From CAYZXT01 sp964482515 (GTDB taxonomy: Bacteria > Elusimicrobiota > Elusimicrobia > FEN-1173), in the NCBI GenBank assembly GCA_964482515.1, contig CAYZXT010000031.1, positions 1 to 30,709 of the forward strand: a stretch of 30,709 nt of DNA, read 5' to 3'. How positions within the stretch are numbered: position 1 is the first letter of the stretch; every line of letters starts with the position of its first letter. This document shows positions 17,024 to 24,502 of this stretch, one piece after another. Made by a program: the position numbers and the translations under genes. The notes beneath the pieces were generated by a model. It worked only from the letters and a program-made list of their open reading frames with translations. It had not been told where the DNA came from and did no database searches.

Positions 17024-18159
17024 ATAAAACGGTCCGGGTTTGCTCGCGCTGCATCATCGACGATTCCGTCCTTCCCATACGTTGGGACGCCCAGGGCGTT
17101 TGCCACTATTGCCATATCCACGACGCGCTGGAAAAACGTTACCCCCTGGGCGAGGAATCGGAGCGGCGGCTCGAGAAGGAAATTGAAAAGATAAAAGCGG
17201 CCGGCCGGAACCGCAAGTACGATTGCGTGGTGGGGCTGAGCGGCGGACGCGACACCAGTTATTGTTTGTACATCGCAAAAAAACTCGGACTGCGGCCCCT
17301 GGCCGTGCATTTCGACAACGGCTGGGACTCCGAGATCGCCAAGCGGAACATCCAGAAGCTCTGCGCCGCGCTCGACGTGGACCTCCATTCCGTCATCGCG
17401 GATTGGAACGAGTCGCGGGAGCTCACCAACTGCACGATCCGCGCCTCGGTCCCCTACATCGACATGACGGACGACATCGGGATAGCGGGCGCGCTTTATC
17501 GAACGGCCGCCGCCGAGGGCGTCCGCACCATCGTCCTGAGCCACTCCTTCCGGATGGAAGGCATCAACCCGCTGCTGTGGAATTACGTGGACGCCCGCTA
17601 CTGCCGCGGCCTCATCAAACGTTTCTGCCGGATCAAGCTGAAGAAGTTCCGCAACGTCGACATCCACCACATCCTCTACTGGGCCCTCGTGAAGCGCATC
17701 CGCGTGTTCAACATCACGAACTACTACGACGACCGGCACGAAGCGCAGGTGGAGGAATTTTTAAAAAAGGAATTCGGCTGGGAGGACACGGGCGGACACC
17801 ACTACGACAATGAAATCTTCGGGCTCCAAAGCTATTACACGCGGCACAAGTTCGGCTTCGATTTCCGCATGATCGAGTTCGCCGCGCTGGTGCGCTCGGG
17901 AGTGCTCACCCGCGAGCAGGCCCTCCAACGGCTCGCCGCGCCGCCGTCCCACGAGACCCCGGAGGTCGTGGCCTACTGCTTGAAAAAGCAGGGGATCTCC
18001 CCGGAAGAATTCGCGCGCATCATGGCCGAGCCTCCCAAATACTTCGTAGACTATCCCACGTATTACCCCATCGTGAAGCGGCTGCGCCGCCCCTGGAAAT
18101 GGCTATGCGACAAAGGATTTTTTCCCGGGCAGGCCTACGAGAAATATTTTGAGGCCTGA
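17020..18159 (+). CDS. WbpG-family N-acetyl sugar amidotransferase
   Basis: This 379-residue protein matches the usual length of the N-acetyl sugar amidotransferase family. The N-terminal CSRCIIDD and CHYC (Cys8, Cys11, Cys28, Cys31) form a probable zinc site. An ATP-pyrophosphatase loop VVGLSGGRDTSYCLY is at 71-85, with the usual SGGxDS Ser replaced by Thr. In Pseudomonas, WbpG with HisH2/HisF2 turns an N-acetyl group of a UDP-sugar into an acetamidino group in O-antigen synthesis. The adjacent hisH and hisF genes make the same role likely here. The start is TTG at 17020, overlapping the HisF stop (TTGA), with GGATGGAG about 11 bases upstream. It is the only start that keeps the Cys pair. 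The C-terminal tail holds EYW-like aromatic-rich sequence (YFVDYPTYYPIV) characteristic of the family. The product is presumably an amidino-sugar; which one cannot be told. Confidence 0.9.
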   Translation: MNKTVRVCSRCIIDDSVLPIRWDAQGVCHYCHIHDALEKRYPLGEESERRLEKEIEKIKAAGRNRKYDCVVGLSGGRDTSYCLYIAKKLGLRPLAVHFDNGWDSEIAKRNIQKLCAALDVDLHSVIADWNESRELTNCTIRASVPYIDMTDDIGIAGALYRTAAAEGVRTIVLSHSFRMEGINPLLWNYVDARYCRGLIKRFCRIKLKKFRNVDIHHILYWALVKRIRVFNITNYYDDRHEAQVEEFLKKEFGWEDTGGHHYDNEIFGLQSYYTRHKFGFDFRMIEFAALVRSGVLTREQALQRLAAPPSHETPEVVAYCLKKQGISPEEFARIMAEPPKYFVDYPTYYPIVKRLRRPWKWLCDKGFFPGQAYEKYFEA

Positions 18160-18163
18160 AGGA

Positions 18164-18226
18164 ATGATCATGGCGGAGTTGATCGAGCGGCCTTTTGAAA
18201 AGCGGCGAGATCATTTTGTTCGATAA
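18164..18226 (+). CDS. Possible 20-residue peptide between operon segments
   Basis: An ATG four bases after the amidotransferase stop is preceded by GAAGGA and encodes MIMAELIERPFEKRRDHFVR before a TAA. It may be a real leader-like peptide, the remnant N-terminus of a lost gene, or chance. Nothing else is visible in the 91-base interval 18160-18250, apart from an AAGGCGGGA ribosome site for the next gene. Confidence 0.2.
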   Translation: MIMAELIERPFEKRRDHFVR

Positions 18227-18250
18227 ATTCTCTCCAAAAGGCGGGACCGC

Positions 18251-18880
18251 ATGTTTGATTGTTTCGTGAGGAATGGAAAGCGCCTCGTGGCGGCAGGATT
18301 GGCGTCCGCCGCGTTGATGGTCCTGCTGTCCGGCGCCGCGCCGGCGGAACAGCCGGCGGGGGAATTGAACGACGCCCTGGCCTCCTGTCGCCTGAAGATG
18401 GCGGGGCCGCTCCGCCTGAACAGCGACTTCAAGCGGTCCAGCGCCGGCAAGGACTACGACACCCTCGTGGCCTCGAACGACACGCTCTACGTCGAGATCG
18501 ACCTCGTCCGGCCCGTGAGCCGGCAGCGGGCGCTCAACTACGCGAAGTCCCAATACACCGTCCTCCAAAGCCTCTACGAAGGGAAGCGCAGCCCCTATCC
18601 TGGACAGATCACGCAGAGCGAGGAATGCCCCGCCGACCGGAAACCTGAAAGCCGGGTCGTCACGATCCTGGGGCAGCCCACGGAAGTGCTGCTGGCCAAC
18701 GCGACCGAGCGCCACACCTTCGGCGTCTGGCAGGACGACCTGATCAAGACGAAGGGGGCCTTCTGCGTGGTATACGACGAGCGCAGCCAGGCGACGCTGG
18801 AGTTCCGCGTGTTCCAACCCATCGACTCTTTTCAGCCGCAAACCGTCATCGGCTTTTTGGAATCATTGACCCGGACATAA
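18251..18880 (+). CDS. Exported protein of unknown function
   Basis: This is a 209-residue protein with a clear signal peptide: basic NGKR, a hydrophobic core at about 12-28, and a likely cut after APA at residue 32. The mature part is about 177 residues, has no further membrane segment, and contains three Cys (in SCRLKM, EECPAD and AFCVVY), one or two of which could form a disulfide. I do not recognise the family. The start has AAGGCGGGA upstream. It ends three bases before the exported phosphodiesterase-like gene, so the two are probably co-transcribed and may act together in the periplasm. It could also belong to the same transcript as the amidotransferase genes, since only 91 bases separate them. 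Confidence 0.75.
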   Translation: MFDCFVRNGKRLVAAGLASAALMVLLSGAAPAEQPAGELNDALASCRLKMAGPLRLNSDFKRSSAGKDYDTLVASNDTLYVEIDLVRPVSRQRALNYAKSQYTVLQSLYEGKRSPYPGQITQSEECPADRKPESRVVTILGQPTEVLLANATERHTFGVWQDDLIKTKGAFCVVYDERSQATLEFRVFQPIDSFQPQTVIGFLESLTRT

Positions 18881-18883
18881 ATC

Positions 18884-20887
18884 ATGAAAAACAAATCCAT
18901 CCCCCGTCGTAAGGTCCCGGTCCTGGCGATATCCCTCTTCGGAATGGTTGCGGCTTTCGCCGGACCGGGCCGGGCCGCCGAACAACCCGCGGCCGAAAAA
19001 CTTTATTGGTTCGTCCCGGACGGCATGCGCGCCGATCCCGACGTCTTCGACATCTACGCTTGGGCTAAACAGGGAAAACTGCCCAACATCAAAAAGATGA
19101 TGGACGAAGGGTCCTACGGATACTGCATTCCCAACTTCCCGTCCCATACGCCGACCAACTTCGCGACCATGATGACGGGGGCCAGCCCCAAGACCCACGG
19201 CGTAGCGGACGGCCCCATGCACACGGAAGGTTTTCCGCTGGACAGGCCGTCGGTCGGCGGGTTCAGCTCCACGGCGAAGAAAGTCCCGCCCGTCTGGGTG
19301 ACGCTGGAGGAGAGGGGAAAAAAGGTCGCGCTGCTGTCCGTTCCCGGCTCGACCCCTCCCGAACTGAACCAGGGCATCACCGTCCGTGGGCGATGGGGCG
19401 GCTGGGGCGCCGATTTCCATCCGCTGATCTTCCAGGCGAAGGAAAACCTGGCTTTCCGCAAAAAGCAGGGCGCCGCCTCGCGGCTGTTCTATTTCGGCCC
19501 GCACCTCACCAATTACGTGGAACCCGTTCCGGCTGAAGGATGGACGTCCGCCCCCCGCTCTTTCTCCCCGGCGCTGGAGGCCGCGACCGACGGGTGGGGA
19601 CAGAAGGTCCATCTCTATTTATACGCGTCGACGCGGGGCGCGGCGGGATACGACCGCATCCTGTTTTCAACCGACAAGAAGACGCCGCTGGCGGACCTGG
19701 CCCAGGGCCAGTGGAGCGAATGGGCGAACGTGGTGTTGAAATGGAAGGACATCGACGTCCCGCTGAAGGTGAAGATCAACGTGATCAAGCTGAGCCCGGA
19801 GGGTTTTTTCCGCGTCCGCTTCCTTTACGACACGCTCAACGAGCACATCGTCAAGCCGGGCGAGGTCGCCGACGAACTGCGGGACGGCGCCGGGCCCATG
19901 GTGGATTTCGTGGACAACTATCCGGCGCAGCTGATCTACTTCGACCCCGAGGACAAGGACACCTTCCTGCAGGAACAGGATCTTTCCTTCGACTGGCACC
20001 GGCGGGCCGGTCGATTCATTCTTGGCAACTATAAGCCCGACATATTCATCCAGGACATCTATTCCCCGAACCAGATGCTGACCTCACGTTGGTGGATGGG
20101 CGCGCTGGACCCGGTCAGCGCCCGTTATAACGATGTTTCGGAGGCGGAGCGGGCCAAGCTGTGGGAGGAAGTCCATCGGATGTACAAGCAGTTGGATGAC
20201 CTGGTGGGAAACATGCTGAAGGCCGCGGACGGCAAGACCCTCGTGGTGCTCAGCTCGGACCACGGCGCGGTGCCGCTGGACAAGTCCGTCCGGCTGAACA
20301 ACCTTTTCGCCAGGGAAGGCCTTCTCAAATTCTCCCTGGATCCCGCCACGGGCGAACCGCTGATCGACTGGGAGCACACGCAGGCGGTCTTCCTCAAGAT
20401 GGACGGCATCTACCTCCGGCCCGACGGGTTGGCCGGCGACTGGAAGCGCGCCTCCGGAAAAGACTATGAAAAGCTCCGGGCCCGGGTCGCCCGGTTGCTG
20501 CGGGACCTCAAGGACGGAAACAATAAAGTGTTGACCGATGTCGTCCCTTGGGAGAAAGCGCGCCGCTACCTGAACCTGCCCCCGGACCGGGTCGGCGATC
20601 TGGTGGTGGCGAACGCCCCCGGCTATGGGTTCAGCGAGGACGTGACGGACGATATGGAGATCTTCGACGTTCCACTGATCGCCGGATACAAACAGGCCAT
20701 TGCGGCCGACAAGGTCAAAGGGATGTGGACGCCCTTCATGGTCTGGGGCCCCGGCGTGAAAAAGAACTACCGCATTCCCGAACCCATCCGGTTGATCGAC
20801 CAATACCCGACGCTCATGACGTTGCTGGGCCAACCGGTCCCCGGCTTCGTGGAGGGCAGGATGCTGAAGGAAATAATCGACCGCTGA
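18884..20887 (+). CDS. Exported type I phosphodiesterase / nucleotide pyrophosphatase-like protein
   Basis: This is a 667-residue protein with a signal peptide (basic PRRK, hydrophobic core 12-26, likely cut after GRA at 31). It belongs to the alkaline phosphatase superfamily. FVPDGMRAD supplies metal ligand Asp46, SHTPTNFATMMTGASP aligns with the TFPN nucleophile block (Thr89, Asn92), and LSSDHG supplies Asp459 and His460. The other zinc site looks incomplete. The DxxxH motif expected around Asp391 reads DIYSP, and the late His before GPG is replaced in VKGMWTPFMVWGPG. An insert of roughly 100 residues (about 215-320) lies between the nucleophile region and the second half. Substrate could be a phosphodiester in a glycan or lipid head group; this is not determined. 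It is three bases downstream of the unknown exported protein. Confidence 0.78.
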   Translation: MKNKSIPRRKVPVLAISLFGMVAAFAGPGRAAEQPAAEKLYWFVPDGMRADPDVFDIYAWAKQGKLPNIKKMMDEGSYGYCIPNFPSHTPTNFATMMTGASPKTHGVADGPMHTEGFPLDRPSVGGFSSTAKKVPPVWVTLEERGKKVALLSVPGSTPPELNQGITVRGRWGGWGADFHPLIFQAKENLAFRKKQGAASRLFYFGPHLTNYVEPVPAEGWTSAPRSFSPALEAATDGWGQKVHLYLYASTRGAAGYDRILFSTDKKTPLADLAQGQWSEWANVVLKWKDIDVPLKVKINVIKLSPEGFFRVRFLYDTLNEHIVKPGEVADELRDGAGPMVDFVDNYPAQLIYFDPEDKDTFLQEQDLSFDWHRRAGRFILGNYKPDIFIQDIYSPNQMLTSRWWMGALDPVSARYNDVSEAERAKLWEEVHRMYKQLDDLVGNMLKAADGKTLVVLSSDHGAVPLDKSVRLNNLFAREGLLKFSLDPATGEPLIDWEHTQAVFLKMDGIYLRPDGLAGDWKRASGKDYEKLRARVARLLRDLKDGNNKVLTDVVPWEKARRYLNLPPDRVGDLVVANAPGYGFSEDVTDDMEIFDVPLIAGYKQAIAADKVKGMWTPFMVWGPGVKKNYRIPEPIRLIDQYPTLMTLLGQPVPGFVEGRMLKEIIDR

Positions 20888-20921
20888 GGTGAATTTTTAG
20901 GCAGGTCCGCCCGAATGCGGG

Positions 20922-22715
20922 TCAATCGCCGTACAGAAAACCGTTCAGCTGTTCCTCCAGCTCCGCGGCGACGCGGGGAAACTCCCCGGCCAAGTTGCGC
21001 GTCTCCCCCGGATCCTTCTTCCAGTTGTACAGTTCCCGCCGCCGCGTGTCCATGTCCCAATGGAGCTTCCACCCATCGTTGCGCCTTATCGAGCGGGAAG
21101 CGGCATAGCTTCGGGAAAAAGCGGTTATGTCGGGTTGGCGGCCACCGTCCAACGCGGAAGCCAAGCTGATTCCGGACGGCATCGTGGACGGGAGCGGCGG
21201 GCGGTGGCCCATCAGTTCGACCAGAGTGGGAAGCACGTCCGCGGTACGCAGTTGAGTTTCCACAAAAACGGTCTTTGTTAGACGGCCGGGCACGCGGACG
21301 ATGAAAGGCGGGCTGATGTCCTCATCGTAGCAGGAGTTGCCGTGCTCCATTTTGCCGTGCTCCATCAGGGCCTCCCCGTGGTCGCCCATGAAAACCAAGA
21401 CGGTTTTATCCAATGCACCAATACGACTTAAATATTCCAGGCATTCATTGAAGCGCCCGTCCACATCGGAAAGATTGGCGTCGTATAAATTCTTGAAAAG
21501 GGCCAGTTCGTCCTGATAGCTCGGGGACTTTTGCCATTTCAGGGACTCTGCCGGAGAAAGCGCGATCCAGAGATGTTGCGGATGGTGGAGCGCCAGGGCC
21601 GGCAGTATTAACTCTAACGCCTCCCGATAGAGCTGCCGGAGTAGGGCTCGCCGACGGCCGTCGAGAGGCATCACCAATTCCAGTTGGCCCGCGCTTCCAA
21701 GCCTCAGGAGCGGGCCCGGTTGTTTCCAATAGAGGTGTTTCTCGATGTTGGTGACGAAAGATTGGTCCCACCGGTTGAATTTGGCGTCGCCGATGGTCAG
21801 CCCCTCAAGGCTGTAAACGGTTTTCGGGCCGAACAGGATCTTACCGACGGGGGAGTCGGGGGCGTTCACAAAACTGTTTAAGGCCCGGACGATGGCGGCT
21901 TTATCGCTTCGCGTGAGCTCGCCGGGGTCCTTGATCCGCGCCAGCCGGCGCGTTAAACGCGCGGGAAGTCCGGCGGCGACCATCGCGGCGGGAGAACCGT
22001 CCGTCTGCTTCAAGTCGTTCAGGAGACTGCCCCACAGCGCTCCGTCTCCCACGGGCAGTTGCGTGCGCCGGACACCGAAAATCTGGTAATCCATGAAGGC
22101 CGAAAACTCTTCAGTGTCGACCGGCTCCTTCACCAACGTAATGTCATCGATCCCCTTCAGGCGGCGCTCGTAGATCTTCCGCTGAACGGGAGGAAGTTCG
22201 TCCCGGCGCCGGCGGAACAGATCGTAGGGGAAATGAAGGTTCCAAATATGCATGAAGGAAACGAAGGGCCGCCCGGAGTCGTCGGGAAGTCGTTCATGGA
22301 AGTAGACATACCCCTTTTCGGCCAAGGAGCGGCCGATCGGATAGTCCGACATTTTCACGATATCCGATTCGCTCCAATCCGTCTCAACGAAGAATTGACG
22401 GCCATAAGGCGCCGCCTTGAAGAGTTCGCGGATGACGGGTGGGGTATGAGAAACAGGTGTGATCAGATTCTTGAAGACATAGGCGTCCCTCGCGAAACGG
22501 TCCAAGTTCGGCGTGACCGGCTTAGAATATCCGTACAACGGCAAATGGAATTTATTGAGTGAATTGACCACCACCAGGAGCAGGTTGTACCGAGCGCCGT
22601 CCGGCTCGGGGGGAGGGGGATTCGCGCCAGAATAAACAAGAACCGGGGATAAGAGAAAAACTAAAAAAAACAAAATTCGGACGGCGGGAATATGCGGGGA
22701 AAGAATTAAAAACAT
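20922..22715 (-). CDS. Sulfatase-like (alkaline phosphatase superfamily) protein, copy A, with altered metal site
   Basis: This is a 597-residue protein with a signal or anchor segment at about 11-29. The superfamily layout is clear: NLLLVVVNSLNKFHLPLYGY (44-63), VTPNLDRFARDAYVFKN, a SHTPPVIRELF block with candidate nucleophile Thr91, a HFPY motif (161-164), YDANLSDVD, FMGDHGEALMEHG (Asp445, His446) and RVPGRL. Two departures stand out. The first acidic ligand, Asp or Glu in the usual [DE]SxRxDH motif, is Asn51, and the Arg is also lost. About 220 residues of unassigned sequence sit between HFPY and YDAN. It may be a sulfatase, a phospho-head-group transferase, or a non-catalytic binding protein. 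It is divergent from the SGNH+TPR gene at 22809 and its C-terminus is near-identical in layout to copy B. Confidence 0.8.
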   Translation of the reverse strand: MFLILSPHIPAVRILFFLVFLLSPVLVYSGANPPPPEPDGARYNLLLVVVNSLNKFHLPLYGYSKPVTPNLDRFARDAYVFKNLITPVSHTPPVIRELFKAAPYGRQFFVETDWSESDIVKMSDYPIGRSLAEKGYVYFHERLPDDSGRPFVSFMHIWNLHFPYDLFRRRRDELPPVQRKIYERRLKGIDDITLVKEPVDTEEFSAFMDYQIFGVRRTQLPVGDGALWGSLLNDLKQTDGSPAAMVAAGLPARLTRRLARIKDPGELTRSDKAAIVRALNSFVNAPDSPVGKILFGPKTVYSLEGLTIGDAKFNRWDQSFVTNIEKHLYWKQPGPLLRLGSAGQLELVMPLDGRRRALLRQLYREALELILPALALHHPQHLWIALSPAESLKWQKSPSYQDELALFKNLYDANLSDVDGRFNECLEYLSRIGALDKTVLVFMGDHGEALMEHGKMEHGNSCYDEDISPPFIVRVPGRLTKTVFVETQLRTADVLPTLVELMGHRPPLPSTMPSGISLASALDGGRQPDITAFSRSYAASRSIRRNDGWKLHWDMDTRRRELYNWKKDPGETRNLAGEFPRVAAELEEQLNGFLYGD

Positions 22716-22771
22716 GCCAAATACTAACTTTCCATTTATGGACCGTCAACAACGAGCGGGTCCGGCCGTCA

Positions 22772-22800
22772 TTGCCTCGCCCCTGCTTCTTTGATATTTT
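22772..22800 (+). promoter_or_regulatory. Possible sigma70-type promoter for the first SGNH+TPR gene
   Basis: TTGCCT (22772-22777) and TATTTT (22795-22800) are separated by exactly 17 bases, each matching consensus at four of six positions. Initiation would be near 22807, which would favour the ATG at 22839 over that at 22809. The 93-base divergent interval shows no clear promoter for the opposite gene. Confidence 0.3.
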
Positions 22801-22808
22801 CTTCCCGA

Positions 22809-24502
22809 ATGATCACCGAGAAGTTGAAAACCATAAAAATGCTATCCATCAAACTCGGTCTTTTGGCGACCGGGGTCGTGCTTTCCCTTTTTTTGGTCGA
22901 GGCGGGGTTTCGAGCGGCGGGGTTTCTCCTGATGGCCGGCCAGGAAATCCGAAACCGTCATGATTTGTTCAAGGAGGGGACATACCGGGTCCTCTGCTTG
23001 GGCGAATCGACGACTNNNNNNNNNNGCCCAAGCCGCTTGAGGAGAAGTTGAACGCGTCGGGGTTCCGATTTAAGTTCAAGGTGATCGATAAAGGTTTAGG
23101 TGGAACTTACACGGGTGTCATCGCTTCAAAACTGGACGAAATGCTGGCCGTCTACAAGCCGCACATCGTCGTCGTGATGATCGGAATAAACGACGGGGAA
23201 TGGGTATGGAAATTTCCTGCGGAATACAGAGAAGAAACGTCAGCCAAAATGATCGTTTTTCTGAAAAACTCGAGGGTCAACAAGTTGGCCAGGTATCTCA
23301 TCGAGAGCCTGGGGAAGCGAATTGCCGGCGAGCCAAACCGACCGGCGGAGACCGCTGATACGGCCGAAACCATTGATAGGCTGTATGGTAAGTCCGGGCG
23401 GCATGAAAATGAAAAGACGCTTCTGGAAAACGCCATCAAAAACTCCCCCAACGACCCGCATGTTTACGTCTTCATGGGGGACTTCTATTACGAAAATGGG
23501 CAACGGGAGAAAGCCGAGGACTTTTACCGGAAGGGGATGAATACCGCCCCACATGATCCTCACGCCTACAGCGCCCTCGGAAACATGTACCGGATGGAAG
23601 GCCGGTACGCGCTGGCCGAAGAAATCTTCAAGATCGGCTTAAAATCAGGGGACGAAACGAAATCCTGGCTTTACTGCGATCTGGGAGATTTATACCGCGA
23701 GCTGGGGTCCCGTGAGCGCGCGAAAACGATGTATCTTGCGGGAGTAAAAGCCGATCCCGGTAACCCCCGCCCCTATCTTGAATTGGGAAACCTCCACCGC
23801 GATGATGGCGAACTGCTGAAAGCGAAGGCGATGTTTGAATCGGCGCTGATGACTGAGCCTCAAAATCCTTGGACATACATCGAACTCGGGAACCTCTATC
23901 GGTCCAAAGGTGAATTTGAGAAATCGGAGCGCATTTATGAGACGGGAATAAAAGCCGGACAGAGGAATCCCTGGATTTATTACCAAATGGGCAAGCTCTA
24001 TCTTCAGATGAATCAAATGGAAAAGGCGGAAAAAGCGCTTATCGACGGACAGGCGGCGACCTCCGCCGTTCCATGGATGAAAACCGTCCTATCCGCATGG
24101 CCTTTAGCGGGAAACGCGCCGGGCCGGCCGAGTGACCGTGAGTCGTTGGCCTATCCGCCGGAGGGAACCGTCCTGAATTACAGAAAAATCAGAGACGTCA
24201 TTTTGCGGAGGAGAGCCAAGTTGGTCTGGATGCAATACCCGATGCGCAGCGTTGCGCCTCTGGAGGATATCCTGGGGGAGGACAAGGGAATAATTTTTGT
24301 GGAAAATAAAACCAATTTCGAAAATGCGTTGAAGGGACACGATTTGACGGAAATTTTTAGGGACCTATTTGCGGGAGACTTCGGGCATTGCACGAACATC
24401 GGAAACGATTTGATCGCTGATAACTTATCAAGGGCGATCCTGCGTTCCGTCGGATGGGAACCAAAGGGGAAAGATCTGGGCGGCGGCGCTCAGTCGCCGT
24501 AA
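22809..24502 (+). CDS. Membrane-anchored SGNH hydrolase with inserted TPR array, copy 1 (contains assembly gap)
   Basis: This is one gene of about 565 residues interrupted only by ten Ns at 23016. An anchor helix (about 22-41) is followed by YRVLCLGESTT with the SGNH Ser67. After the gap come VIDKGLGGTYTG (block II) and VVVMIGINDGEW (block III). Six TPRs then run from about 23456 to 24065 (for example NPWTYIELGNLYRSKGEFEK). The SGNH fold resumes with RRRAKLVWMQYPMRS and ends with AGDFGHCTNIGNDLIADN, which holds the Asp-His pair of block V. The TPRs are thus inside the catalytic domain. The start is uncertain between ATGs at 22809 and 22839. It is divergent from sulfatase-like copy A, and its last 13 bases overlap the convergent copy B. 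The substrate is unknown; acyl ester removal or transfer on a surface glycan is the family's usual role. Confidence 0.82.
23016..23025. other. Assembly gap (10 N) in the first SGNH+TPR gene
   Basis: The reading frame changes across the Ns. The two sister genes read GESTTQEQWPP and GESTTQGQWPP here. Fitting copy 1 (GESTT, then gPKPLEEKL) to them requires 11 missing bases, one more than the Ns shown, encoding Gln-x-Gln-Trp. Confidence 0.85.

Noticed and set aside
20888..20921. Bidirectional terminator between convergent genes
   Set aside because: Only a four-pair CCCG/CGGG stem without a proper T-run could be found.
22839..22841. Alternative ATG for SGNH+TPR copy 1
   Set aside because: It is possible and better placed for the weak promoter, but it gives a shorter N-terminus than the sister genes; left as an alternative.
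23450..24070. DNA-level repeat array
   Set aside because: The periodicity of about 102 bases is explained by 34-residue TPR units whose codons have diverged; it is not a CRISPR or satellite.
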